Positions 1 to 7,579 of a stretch of 17,512 bases of DNA are shown here, one piece after another. The stretch is from positions 1 to 17,512 of the forward strand of contig CAZSNC010000017.1 of assembly GCA_964608405.1 (NCBI GenBank). Direction: 5' to 3'. The notes under the pieces were generated by a model. The model made no database searches. It was given only the letters and a program-made list of their open reading frames with translations, and was not told where the DNA came from. Within the stretch, counting starts at the first letter, position 1, and each line of letters starts with the position of its first letter. This DNA comes from GWB1-38-13 sp964608405. Lineage in GTDB: Bacteria > Patescibacteriota > Microgenomatia > UBA8517. Both the position numbers and the translations under genes were made by a program.

Positions 1-19
1 ATTTGCTTTATTGAATACC

Positions 20-25
20 TATAAT
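20..25 (+). promoter_or_regulatory. Putative -10 element of the first gene
   Basis: A perfect TATAAT lies 13 nt before the ATG at 39. Transcription would start about 6-7 nt downstream, leaving a leader of only about 7 nt. No Shine-Dalgarno sequence precedes the ATG. A -35 region would fall at or beyond the left edge, so the promoter is only partly visible. Confidence 0.4.
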
Positions 26-38
26 ATGCCACTTATCT

Positions 39-299
39 ATGGAAACACCGCGGGTAGTGAGTATTGTATCTCATGGGATTGATATAACAAGTATTTATCC
101 CAACAAGCGCACATTGGTTGAAAATATGATTCCTACAGGTTGTCCTTCTAACGAACCGAGGATCGAGTTTCAGTATTTACCTCATTTATCTCCCCTTCAA
201 TATGTGGCGGTATGTACAAATGTTGACAAAGGCTCAGAAATCTGTCGTCATTGCATTTTAAATCCAACCGGTACACATCAGGTTAATTTTGATCTTTAA
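39..299 (+). CDS. Small hypothetical protein with four cysteines
   Basis: This 86-aa reading frame is not one I recognise. It has no obvious signal peptide or membrane segment. It contains four cysteines (C35, C59, C69, C72), the last three arranged C-x9-C-x2-C, which could bind metal, but the pattern is not a known signature. A TATAAT box shortly upstream supports expression. It is one of only two plus-strand genes and converges on pcm, the two coding ends overlapping by 17 bp. No opposite-strand gene competes for the region. It could still be a chance frame, because there is no ribosome binding site and no recognisable family. Confidence 0.45.
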   Translation: METPRVVSIVSHGIDITSIYPNKRTLVENMIPTGCPSNEPRIEFQYLPHLSPLQYVAVCTNVDKGSEICRHCILNPTGTHQVNFDL

Positions 300-963
300 C
301 TGTAAATTGTTTACTTTCTACAAACGGAACAAATAGGAACTTTCCGAATTTTTCAATTCTAAAAGTATCTCTGGATGTTTTTATGTATCTAGTCATTGTT
401 TTTTCCCTTTTCTTACCAACAGGGGCCAATAACAGCCCTCCTGTTTTAAGTTGTACAAACAATTCCTGAGGTACTTCTTTTACTCCCGCTGTCACAATTA
501 TTGCATCAAACGGAGATTCTTCCCACCAGCCAAGTTTTCCGCTTCCCCTTTTTACAAAGACATTCCCATATCCCAACTTCCTTAACTTTGTTTTGGCAGA
601 TTTTGCCAATTTGGGAACAATTTCAACACTATAGACCTTATTAAAAAAATAGGATAGAATCGCTGCCTGATATCCGCTGCCTGTTCCGATTTCCAAGACT
701 TTCGTGTTGTTATTTTTTAGATTGAATTTCAAAGTAAATATTAAATCCGTTATCAAATGTGTCATAAAGGCCACAGTGTAAGGCTGGCTCATGGTCTGAC
801 CATATCCGATATCAACAGGATGATCTTCATGGGCATGAACGCGTTGAGTTATTGGGACAAATTTATGACGAGGGACAATCCTCATAACGGATAAAACCTT
901 CGGAGAATTAAGCTTATATTTCCGCGCAATCACTCGAACCATTTCCACACGATCCTTTTGCAT
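283..963 (-). CDS. pcm: Protein-L-isoaspartate O-methyltransferase
   Basis: The enzyme uses S-adenosylmethionine to methylate L-isoaspartyl residues in aged proteins, which starts their conversion back to L-aspartate. It acts in the cytoplasm. The 226-aa product is close to the usual family length of about 210. Visible signatures are the substrate-side segment IGYGQTMSQPYTVAFMT (residues 52-68), SAM-binding motif I, VLEIGTGSGYQAAIL (89-103), and a post-motif strand FDAIIVTAG (152-160). The start is fixed by a strong AGGAGGG Shine-Dalgarno sequence just upstream. It is the last gene of the minus-strand cluster that begins with the Fic gene, and its 3' end overlaps the convergent first gene. 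The family assignment is secure. Confidence 0.93.
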   Translation of the reverse strand: MQKDRVEMVRVIARKYKLNSPKVLSVMRIVPRHKFVPITQRVHAHEDHPVDIGYGQTMSQPYTVAFMTHLITDLIFTLKFNLKNNNTKVLEIGTGSGYQAAILSYFFNKVYSVEIVPKLAKSAKTKLRKLGYGNVFVKRGSGKLGWWEESPFDAIIVTAGVKEVPQELFVQLKTGGLLLAPVGKKREKTMTRYIKTSRDTFRIEKFGKFLFVPFVESKQFTVKDQN

Positions 964-966
964 AAA

Positions 967-973
967 CCCTCCT
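967..973 (-). promoter_or_regulatory. Strong Shine-Dalgarno sequence of pcm
   Basis: AGGAGGG on the minus strand lies 3 nt before the pcm ATG. It is one of only two near-perfect anti-SD complements in the window, so this organism uses SD-led initiation for some genes even though many others lack it. Confidence 0.7.
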
Positions 974-998
974 ACTCAGTTGAGTTTCTTTTTAATTT

Positions 999-1334
999 TT
1001 AAATCTTTTTGACAAACTTTCTGGCAAATTTACCGAGATATGGTACTTCCCACTCTTCACCTTTCCAGGCTTTGTAAATAAGGATCAACCATAATGCAAA
1101 GGCAACTATCGTCAAAAGACCGCTTAAAGGAACAAGGAAAATCGTTATCGCCAGTATCCACTGTAAAACAAAGATTGCTCCGAAAACCACAATCGACTGC
1201 ATTGCATGGAAACGAACGTAAGCATCTTTTTCTAATATCAGAAAAACAATTCCTGAAATAAAAAGAAGAACATACGACAATGCAGCGGCAGTATTTTTCG
1301 GTAAACCTGTCAAACCTTTCTTTTCATCAACCAT
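999..1334 (-). CDS. Small DUF4870/Tic20-like membrane protein
   Basis: This 111-aa protein has three predicted membrane segments (about residues 17-34, 47-66 and 68-88), a lysine-rich C-terminus and the segment RFHAMQS (41-47) between the first two helices. That motif and the three-helix layout are typical of the DUF4870/Tic20-like family of small bacterial membrane proteins, whose role is not established. The start is supported by an excellent Shine-Dalgarno sequence. It lies 33 nt after the antiporter gene and 35 nt before pcm in the same direction, so co-transcription is likely. The family call is from motif memory; the function is unknown. Confidence 0.75.
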   Translation of the reverse strand: MVDEKKGLTGLPKNTAAALSYVLLFISGIVFLILEKDAYVRFHAMQSIVVFGAIFVLQWILAITIFLVPLSGLLTIVAFALWLILIYKAWKGEEWEVPYLGKFARKFVKKI

Positions 1335-1340
1335 ATATTG

Positions 1341-1349
1341 TCACCTCCC
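1341..1349 (-). promoter_or_regulatory. Strong Shine-Dalgarno sequence of the DUF4870-like gene
   Basis: GGGAGGTGA on the minus strand is an almost full complement of the 16S 3' tail and ends 6 nt before the ATG at 1334. It fixes the start of the small membrane protein. Confidence 0.75.
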
Positions 1350-1367
1350 TTTTTAACATATTAATAT

Positions 1368-2336
1368 CTACAATAATTCTATCAGAAAAAAGGCAACGTA
1401 AAGTAAAACCAATATTGCCGCCTCCCATCTGTCCAACCTCTTTTTGCTTTTGATGAAAAGGCAAAAAAGAAGATAGACAAAAACAAATACAATTCCGGGA
1501 AACAGGTATTTACTTGGTGACAAAACGACAACTGGGTTTATAAAAACGGAAAGTCCGATAATTAAAGTCGTATTTGCCACAATTGAGCCCAACAAATTTC
1601 CGATAAACATTTGGGGTTCACCGTCTTTGAGCGACCGCAGGGAAAAAGCAAACTCCGGAAGCGATGTGCCGATTGCTAAAACAAATAGGCCAATGACAAA
1701 TATCGGAATATTCACTCTCTCCGCTAAAATCGTTGAAAACTTGACAATTGTATCTGCCGAAAAAAGCATTAGGGATATTCCGATAAACACCCCAGCCAGA
1801 CTTTTCCACTGGCTTTCCGCAAAGTGTTCAATCCGCCCAACAAATTTTGAAAGGACGATGCCGTGGTTGTGTCCCCCCTCAAGCACTTTCTCCTTATACC
1901 TGGGGAAAAAGTACAAAATGTAGGAAAGATAGACAAATATCATCACCAATCCGTCGGATCTTCCCAAATACCCGTCAAGAAGAAGTAAATAAGGCAAAAT
2001 TCCACAGGCAAAACTTATCCATATGATTTTCTTAAGATTCTCGCCGGAAATCGATACTGTTCCCGATAAAAGTGCTGCTCCGGCTCCAATAAGGGCAATG
2101 TTTGCGATATTCGAACCCAAAGCAACACCCAAAGAAAGACTCGCTTTACCAGAAAAGGCAGATGTGATACCTACAAAAAGCTCCGGAAAAGAAGTGCCTA
2201 TTGCAATTATTATTGCAGAAATACCGATTATTCCTTTTCTGCTGACAAGTTTTTTCAGAGCAATAACGGTAATATCGGCGGATTTAATAAGAACTACGGA
2301 GAAGACAATAATTAAAAAGACAAGCAGAGCACTCAT
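1368..2336 (-). CDS. Calcium/sodium antiporter (CaCA family, YrbG-like)
   Basis: A 322-aa integral membrane cation exchanger, expected to extrude Ca2+ against Na+ or H+ at the cytoplasmic membrane. The two alpha repeats that form the ion site are clear: GTSFPE at 47-52 with GSNIAN at 74-79, and GTSLPE at 223-228 with GSIVAN at 250-255. Both GTS(x)PE glutamates are present, so both ion-binding halves look intact. About ten hydrophobic segments surround them, and a histidine/glutamate-containing cytoplasmic loop (about 146-178) joins the halves. Length matches the YrbG branch. It follows the ligase gene by 36 nt in the same direction. No Shine-Dalgarno sequence precedes the ATG. The ion specificity is inferred from the family. 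Confidence 0.92.
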   Translation of the reverse strand: MSALLVFLIIVFSVVLIKSADITVIALKKLVSRKGIIGISAIIIAIGTSFPELFVGITSAFSGKASLSLGVALGSNIANIALIGAGAALLSGTVSISGENLKKIIWISFACGILPYLLLLDGYLGRSDGLVMIFVYLSYILYFFPRYKEKVLEGGHNHGIVLSKFVGRIEHFAESQWKSLAGVFIGISLMLFSADTIVKFSTILAERVNIPIFVIGLFVLAIGTSLPEFAFSLRSLKDGEPQMFIGNLLGSIVANTTLIIGLSVFINPVVVLSPSKYLFPGIVFVFVYLLFCLFIKSKKRLDRWEAAILVLLYVAFFLIELL

Positions 2337-2372
2337 AACTAATACTTATGTTAGCATAAAGAAGATTCCGGT

Positions 2373-4124
2373 CTATGGCTTTTTCTGAAGTTTAAAAAGC
2401 GTCTTTATCTCGTCTATCGTCGTTGCCCCTTGGACGTCTTTGTCATCACGAAACTTGACCAGTCTCGGAAAGCGCAATGCATAGCCGCTGGTGTGGATAG
2501 GGCTTTTCGTAAGGTCGTCTCCGGCAAGTTCGACAACGAGCTTGGGTTCAACCCAATAATCGGGCGTATAATTCTTGTGCAGTTGGTAGTTAACTGGTTT
2601 TTCACCAACTTTCAGTTTCTCAAGCCTTACCGCCAACTCTTTAAATTGTTCATCCGTCAGGCCAGTCCCGATCTTGGTTAGTGTTTTGATTCCCCCAAAA
2701 CGGGTATCCACTACCCCGACAAGAAACTGCCCTACTCCAAAACCCGCTCTTTTCCCTTTCCCGAGAGTGTATCCCATTACAACCGCATCGACAGTATCCG
2801 GAAGTTTTCCCCTGGCCGCCTCCTCCTGTTTCATTTTCACCCAACGCCAACCGGTTCTCCCCGCAACATATGAGGCAGTACATTTTTTGACGATTATCCC
2901 CTCGAGCCCTTCCTTAATCTTCTTTCGGTATTCAAAGTTGATAACCTCAGGATCTTTTGTTTTTACCTTTTCGTCAACTACAAATAATTTATTGGCCGTA
3001 AACATTCCTTCGAGTATTATCCTTCTCTCCTCATATGGGGTGTTCATTAAACTCATCCCGTCTTTGTACAAAATATCAAAGATTTGGAAACTAAGGGGAA
3101 TTTTTCGTGAAGTTTCGCCAATATCATGAACTCTTCTTCTTTTCATTGTTGTTTGAAAATCAAGTATCCGCTTCATCTCGGGGTCCATGCCAACCGCCTC
3201 ACTGTCGAAAATAACCTCATCGGCTTTTATGAATTCACCGATTCTTAAAATTTCCGGAAACATCTCTGTAACATCGTTGGAATTTCTTGTAAATGCTTTC
3301 ACCAAATCCTTTCTGTCCTTACTTTTACCTCTGGCAAAATGAATCAAAACCCTTAACCCGTCAAATTTCGGTTCAACAAACACCTCACCCATTTTTTCAA
3401 TCATTTCCGAGGGGCTTTTAAGCCGCTGTGCCAACATGGGAAGAACAGGTACTCCGACAATCGGTTTTGCCTCTCTTGATGCAAGAGCAACACCTTTTGC
3501 TTTAATGTGTTTTGCCAGAAGTCCAACGTCAGGAAGGATATTATAAATTTCTGATATCTTTTTACTTTCCCCCTTACCTCCGGTTTCCATCCAGCTTAGT
3601 GCATCGATAATCGTCTTATCGGAAAATCCGAGCCTTAATTTTCCTAAAGGAATCCTCGCTAAATACCTGGCCGAAAGAGGATCCATTTCCCTAAGGATCT
3701 CCGCCATCTTTTGGACCTTTCTCTCGACACTCCCCCCACCATCATCCTGTGCGATGCCGATAAGTATTTCGTAGATCTTCACAACTTCCCAACTGCTGTT
3801 TTTTGACTTATGTTTTTCGGCAAGAAGTTCTGCTGCGTTCCCCAAATCCCCTTCCTTCTTGTAAAGTGCCACGACCTCGCTGTCGTTTACGTTGTAGGCA
3901 AGAGCCAATGCCTTTATCATCATTTTCTCGGCGATATTGAAAACAATTCCGCGATAATTCGGGGCAAGAATGCCTAAAGTTAAATAGCAGATTTTATCGA
4001 TCTCGGCAGGGGTCGATTTGCTAAAAAGTTCTGAAAGAATTCCTGTAATTTCAAGTCGTGAGGATGTATTTTCAAGCTTAAGTAAATATTCGGAAAGTTC
4101 AGTAAAATCCATACCTACTCGCAT
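2373..4124 (-). CDS. lig: ATP-dependent DNA ligase, archaeal type
   Basis: Seals DNA nicks through an enzyme-AMP intermediate using ATP. The N-terminal ~230 residues form the helical DNA-binding domain of archaeal/eukaryotic ligase I. The nucleotidyltransferase core follows: motif I EPKFDGLR (251-258) with catalytic K253, motif III FDSEAVG (306-312), motif IV LEGIIVKK (407-414) and motif V with WRWVKMK (426-432). An OB-fold domain completes the 583 aa, the usual length for archaeal Lig. The ATG at 4124 overlaps the stop of the 66-aa gene as TAATG, suggesting coupled translation. Family proteins align better from Met5 (ATG at 4112), which may be the true start; a TATAAT lies 10 nt upstream of it. 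Most bacteria use NAD-dependent LigA for replication, so an archaeal-type enzyme hints at old transfer. Confidence 0.95.
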   Translation of the reverse strand: MRVGMDFTELSEYLLKLENTSSRLEITGILSELFSKSTPAEIDKICYLTLGILAPNYRGIVFNIAEKMMIKALALAYNVNDSEVVALYKKEGDLGNAAELLAEKHKSKNSSWEVVKIYEILIGIAQDDGGGSVERKVQKMAEILREMDPLSARYLARIPLGKLRLGFSDKTIIDALSWMETGGKGESKKISEIYNILPDVGLLAKHIKAKGVALASREAKPIVGVPVLPMLAQRLKSPSEMIEKMGEVFVEPKFDGLRVLIHFARGKSKDRKDLVKAFTRNSNDVTEMFPEILRIGEFIKADEVIFDSEAVGMDPEMKRILDFQTTMKRRRVHDIGETSRKIPLSFQIFDILYKDGMSLMNTPYEERRIILEGMFTANKLFVVDEKVKTKDPEVINFEYRKKIKEGLEGIIVKKCTASYVAGRTGWRWVKMKQEEAARGKLPDTVDAVVMGYTLGKGKRAGFGVGQFLVGVVDTRFGGIKTLTKIGTGLTDEQFKELAVRLEKLKVGEKPVNYQLHKNYTPDYWVEPKLVVELAGDDLTKSPIHTSGYALRFPRLVKFRDDKDVQGATTIDEIKTLFKLQKKP

Positions 4125-4324
4125 TATACCCCAACGAGGTATGTTGAAAAGAAGATGTAACCGAATACCACTAGTGCGAAAAACAGAAATCCGAAAACCA
4201 AAGTTATTGTTCCCGAAGTGTTTTCATGGATAAGTTTGTATATCCCGTCTCCGACAAGCGTTATCCCAAAAAGAGCAGGTAGGACTAGGATTATATACAA
4301 AAACTGGGGATCGCTTGGGTTCAT
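4124..4324 (-). CDS. Small two-helix membrane protein
   Basis: A 66-aa protein of no family I recognise. It has two hydrophobic segments (about residues 8-28 and 38-62) joined by a short polar loop. The ATG lies 5 nt after the Fic stop codon, and its TAA overlaps the ligase ATG by one base (TAATG). This tight packing is the main evidence that it is a real gene in the Fic-ligase cluster. No Shine-Dalgarno sequence is visible, so translation may depend on the gene upstream. The function is unknown. Confidence 0.65.
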   Translation of the reverse strand: MNPSDPQFLYIILVLPALFGITLVGDGIYKLIHENTSGTITLVFGFLFFALVVFGYIFFSTYLVGV

Positions 4325-4329
4325 AATAA

Positions 4330-5397
4330 TTATTTACTGCTTGTTAAAACATATCTTGCCGCTTTTGTCTTACCTTCCTTTTTGATTATCTTTTTCTCTA
4401 TCAGATAATTAAGGTCCCTCAAGATCGTATCCTCGGAAACCATCGGGAAAACATCTTTCAAAGACTGCATCGGTGCATATCCCTGCTCTCCCATGTGTTC
4501 GATTAACCGCATCTGTCTTTCACTAAGGGCCACTTGGCTTCCTATTATTCCTTTTAGCCTCGAATCAACAGACAATTTTCTGATTCTCTCTTTGATTTTA
4601 GTCAGCTCTATAGCAACAACTTCGGTAAAATATTCAAGCCATTGCGTAAGTTCTTTTTCGAAAATTCCACCGGGTGTTAAATCAGTCTGCGAGAAAGCCG
4701 CGTAGTAACCGTCCAAATCCTGATCAAAATGTTCCTCCAGAGAAAAGAATTTTTTAATGTCATAATTTTCGCGCATTAAAACAAGCGTCGAAAAAGCCCT
4801 TACGGTTCTTCCGTTTCCTTCAACAAAAGGGTGAATAGATACCAATATATAATGAACAATTCCTGCCTTCAATATCGGATGGTATTCCGAAGAATCGGGT
4901 GAATTGAGCCATGTTATAAACTCATTAAGAAGACTCTCTACTTGGCCAAAAGAAGGCGGTTGAAAGACTACTCTTCCCGTCCCCTCTTCCTTGATAACTA
5001 CCTCGCTTTTTCTTATAACTCCGCACTTTTCCGGCGCAACAACCTTATTAACGGTTTCTCTGTGGATGTCTGTTAACATCGAAGTTTCATAACCACCTCT
5101 TCTTTCCTTAAGCTCGTCCAGAAGCTCCATGACATTTCTGTAGTTTATGACCTCCTGTATATCACGGTCTCTTGCAAATATTTCCTGCCCCTCCAGAACC
5201 TGTTTTGTTTGGTCGATGTTTAAATCGTTCCCCTCAATATGGGTTCCATGATAGACGGTTCTTAAAAGCGCGTCGCTTTTAAATTTCTTTTCGTACATGG
5301 GGACAAGCGGGGCGTTTTCAACCACCTCTTTCGCGGCTTCAATCGCGCCGATATTCTTCAAAATTTTGTTGGTAATTGTGTATTTTGGGATAAACAC
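4330..5397 (-). CDS. Fic family protein with C-terminal winged helix
   Basis: Fic enzymes usually transfer AMP from ATP to a hydroxyl side chain of a target protein. This 355-aa protein has the full active-site motif HPFVEGNGRTVR (189-200), with catalytic H189 and the phosphate-binding GNGR. An N-terminal segment GTHIEGN (51-57) sits where class II Fic proteins carry the inhibitory (S/T)xxxE(G/N) helix; Glu55 is kept but the first position is Gly. A C-terminal winged helix (about 290-352) suggests DNA binding and possible autoregulation. The start is a GTG at 5397 with no Shine-Dalgarno sequence. It diverges from the hydrolase gene across a palindromic promoter region and heads the ligase-antiporter-pcm cluster. 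The target is unknown; a stress or toxin-like role is possible. Confidence 0.9.
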   Translation of the reverse strand: MFIPKYTITNKILKNIGAIEAAKEVVENAPLVPMYEKKFKSDALLRTVYHGTHIEGNDLNIDQTKQVLEGQEIFARDRDIQEVINYRNVMELLDELKERRGGYETSMLTDIHRETVNKVVAPEKCGVIRKSEVVIKEEGTGRVVFQPPSFGQVESLLNEFITWLNSPDSSEYHPILKAGIVHYILVSIHPFVEGNGRTVRAFSTLVLMRENYDIKKFFSLEEHFDQDLDGYYAAFSQTDLTPGGIFEKELTQWLEYFTEVVAIELTKIKERIRKLSVDSRLKGIIGSQVALSERQMRLIEHMGEQGYAPMQSLKDVFPMVSEDTILRDLNYLIEKKIIKKEGKTKAARYVLTSSK

Positions 5398-5452
5398 GAT
5401 ATCTTGCCAATATCTTACGGTAATTATGCGGAAAAAACAAGAGCGGAAGCGT

Positions 5453-5474
5453 AATTATAACTTATGTTATAATT
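5453..5474. promoter_or_regulatory. Palindromic divergent promoter/operator
   Basis: Two perfect 9-bp arms, AATTATAAC (5453-5461) and GTTATAATT (5466-5474), flank a 4-bp TTAT spacer. The right arm carries TATAAT in the plus direction (5468-5473), extended by TG at 5465-5466 (TGnTATAAT), just before the hydrolase start. The left arm carries TATAAT in the minus direction (5459-5454), facing the Fic gene with a leader of about 50 nt. The symmetry may simply reflect paired -10 boxes or may also be an operator for a dimeric regulator. Confidence 0.55.
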
Positions 5475-5479
5475 CGAAA

Positions 5480-6412
5480 GTGAAAAACTTCATCAACAAA
5501 AATATTCCTCCCGCAGTTAAAGCGGAACTTATCGCAAAAAATACCCTTCTTGAAGGCGGTAAGGCAACGAACTTTTTGGTAAAGAAGGGTGTGGTCGGTC
5601 TTAAAAACCAAGAACCGAATGAAAAAATAACCACATTTCAAAATATTGTCAAAAAAATTCAAATAAAAACGGTATTCACACCCAATAACCCTTGGGAGAT
5701 TCAATATAAATTCAAACAGTCGGAAGGAACAAATAAAATTTATCTTCACAATAAGTTTGATAAACAAAGACCAAGCTTAATTTACCATCACGGATTAGGT
5801 GAGATTTACGATCCGCTGGAACTTAATATCATCTTTGATAAATCTTTCCTCGACAGATTCAACATGTTCACAATAAAAATCAGCCATCATGAGACGGCAA
5901 AGGATATAATAGATTCTTTTCTCAATAGGCTTGAAAACATTGCATCGGCAATGGCTGCATCATTCCATACACTTGATGAACTTGTTTGCCTTCACAAATC
6001 ACTAAGTAGCACCCCTGTCGTTGCCTGTGGCGTGAGTATGGGTGGAATGGTTGTGAGCCAGCACTACTTTCTTAAAAATTCGGCGGACTACTACTTCCCC
6101 CTTGCGGCACATCCGAATTTTTCAAGAGTACTAACCGATCCAAGGTATAAAAATGTTATTTCAAATCAAGATCGCTTAAGGAAAAATCTTTCTTTTGTAA
6201 ACTGCTTTAAAGTCCCATCAAAATATTTAAAAAGGCCTAAAAATAAAATCTTTCCGATTCTGGGAACATATGACCTGACGGTCAAATATGAAGATTCATT
6301 AAATTGGTGGAGAAATTATACCGTTTTGTCTTTGGAAACGGGTCATTCCTCAATTTTTATCAAGAAGGCACAAATACAAAAATATATTCTTTCCAAAATA
6401 TCTTCAGATTAA
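5480..6412 (+). CDS. Alpha/beta hydrolase-fold protein
   Basis: A 310-aa protein with the marks of a serine alpha/beta hydrolase, otherwise unclassified. An oxyanion-type HHG lies at 103-105, the nucleophile elbow GVSMGG at 184-189 (Ser186), the acid probably Asp265 in GTYDLTVK, and the base His289 in ETGHSS. The order and spacing fit a Ser-Asp-His triad; the substrate is unknown. It has no signal peptide, so it is probably cytoplasmic. I chose GTG 5480 because a perfect extended -10 ends 6 nt before it, predicting a leaderless message. An in-frame ATG at 5426 (328 aa) would place lysine/arginine-rich residues across the promoter palindrome and is less likely. Its 3' end overlaps the convergent NAD(P)HX dehydratase gene by 9 bp. 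The frame is AT-rich. Confidence 0.8.
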   Translation: MKNFINKNIPPAVKAELIAKNTLLEGGKATNFLVKKGVVGLKNQEPNEKITTFQNIVKKIQIKTVFTPNNPWEIQYKFKQSEGTNKIYLHNKFDKQRPSLIYHHGLGEIYDPLELNIIFDKSFLDRFNMFTIKISHHETAKDIIDSFLNRLENIASAMAASFHTLDELVCLHKSLSSTPVVACGVSMGGMVVSQHYFLKNSADYYFPLAAHPNFSRVLTDPRYKNVISNQDRLRKNLSFVNCFKVPSKYLKRPKNKIFPILGTYDLTVKYEDSLNWWRNYTVLSLETGHSSIFIKKAQIQKYILSKISSD

Positions 6413-7270
6413 CTTGGAAAATGTTTCGGGGATCTGATTCGTGAGGTCATCCATATTGTAATTTATCCCTACTTTTTCGTAAAGATCGTCGGCAGCAGCT
6501 TTAAGAATTACAGATGCACTACAAGCTGCCAAGAAAGAATCGTTTTTTGCCAGAAGTGCAGCTGTTAATCCTGCCAAAGTGTCTCCGCTTCCTCCTTTGG
6601 TAAGTCCGGGATTACCACCTTTAATCAATACACACTCATCGGGCGATGCAATAATTGTTTGGGGGCCTTTGGCAACAATTACGCAGTTGTGTTCTCCGGC
6701 TTTCTTTTGAACAATATCCGCGCTGTGATCCTTCACTCCAAAAAGCATTTCAAACTCCTTTCTGTTGGGAGTGATAATTGCGTTTTTTGGAATCCAGCTC
6801 TCATCCATAGTCTGCAGACTCCCGGCATCAATAACCCACCTTTTATTGGGAAATTTCTCTAAAAGTCTTTGTGTTATCAATTTCGTTTTATCACACTCCT
6901 CATCACAGCTTTCCGTATCTTTATTATCTTCACTGCCGTATCTCATCATTCCCGGTCCAATAAGTACTGCATCGGATTTTTCTATATAGGAATCTATTTC
7001 TCCCCAGGGAGCCCAGATAAAAGACATCAGTTTTGACTTAATTTGTTCCGCAACCCTTCCAACAATAGGCTCGGGTGAAGAGAAAAAAACCATATCAACA
7101 ATTCTGGATGCGGCTTTCAGGGCTAAAATCGGTGCTCCGTGGAAAAGAGATGATCCTCCGATAATTGTAACCTGACCGTTGTCCTCCCCGTTTGATTCCC
7201 AATCGGGTTTATAAAGGGCTTTAAGGTTTTCTTTAGTAAAGGTTTTCATAATCTGAAGAGTGTCAATCAT
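6404..7270 (-). CDS. nnrD: ADP/ATP-dependent NAD(P)H-hydrate dehydratase
   Basis: Repairs hydrated NADH and NADPH by nucleotide-dependent dehydration. The 288-aa product is the ribokinase-like dehydratase half only; the epimerase domain often fused to it is absent. Visible signatures are VTIIGGS near the N-terminus (34-40), GPGMMR (105-110), TPNRKEFEML (167-176) and the catalytic loop TKGGSGDTLAG (224-234) with Asp230. An acidic, cysteine-containing insertion at about 112-130 is odd but does not break the core. I start at ATG 7270, which overlaps the upstream stop as TAATG with AAAGGA about 9 nt before it; an in-frame ATG at 7300 would overlap the upstream gene by 31 nt. It is the last gene of the exonuclease-recF cluster. 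Confidence 0.88.
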   Translation of the reverse strand: MIDTLQIMKTFTKENLKALYKPDWESNGEDNGQVTIIGGSSLFHGAPILALKAASRIVDMVFFSSPEPIVGRVAEQIKSKLMSFIWAPWGEIDSYIEKSDAVLIGPGMMRYGSEDNKDTESCDEECDKTKLITQRLLEKFPNKRWVIDAGSLQTMDESWIPKNAIITPNRKEFEMLFGVKDHSADIVQKKAGEHNCVIVAKGPQTIIASPDECVLIKGGNPGLTKGGSGDTLAGLTAALLAKNDSFLAACSASVILKAAADDLYEKVGINYNMDDLTNQIPETFSKLI

Positions 7271-7572
7271 TACTTTGTTCCTTTGGTTGCTCCATCCCAA
7301 TTGCGAGCAGCTCTATCCATGACCTCAGGAGATAAAATACCCTGACTGGGCGGTTCAGAAAGCGTGCCTCGCAGTTCCTCATCAGTGAAATTAGGTGGCC
7401 CTTCAGGGTCAGGAAATGGCTCCAGTTTATGGCCTACAACTTTCCCTCTTCTATTTTTTACAGAAATCCACTGGTATCCTTCAGGTGCTTTACCCCCTCT
7501 CGGAGGATTTTTTCCGGAAAAATAAACCTCTCCAACATTGAAAGATTCTCCTTTATCGACCACTTCCGACAT
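7270..7572 (-). CDS. Hypothetical proline/glycine-rich small protein
   Basis: A 100-aa soluble protein I do not recognise, rich in proline and glycine, with a basic PPRGG segment (23-27), an aromatic GYQWISVKN strand (32-40) and no membrane segment. I chose ATG 7572 because a TGATATAAT extended -10 ends 7 nt before it, predicting a leaderless transcript. The ATG at 7602 (110 aa) would overlap recF by 17 nt and has no ribosome binding site. Its stop overlaps the NAD(P)HX dehydratase ATG (TAATG), so the two are probably translated together. The function is unknown. Confidence 0.65.
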   Translation of the reverse strand: MSEVVDKGESFNVGEVYFSGKNPPRGGKAPEGYQWISVKNRRGKVVGHKLEPFPDPEGPPNFTDEELRGTLSEPPSQGILSPEVMDRAARNWDGATKGTK

Positions 7573-7579
7573 ATACAAG

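Noticed and set aside
2674..3129. A 151-codon plus-strand frame within the ligase gene
   Set aside because: It is antisense to catalytic ligase motifs and has no recognisable domain.
5297..5479. A longer N-terminus for the hydrolase, starting inside the Fic gene
   Set aside because: The added residues are antisense to Fic codons or cross the promoter palindrome; GTG 5480 sits directly after a perfect extended -10.
7271..7300. An upstream ATG at 7300 for the NAD(P)HX dehydratase
   Set aside because: It would overlap the preceding gene by 31 nt, while ATG 7270 forms a TAATG overlap with a usable AAAGGA upstream.
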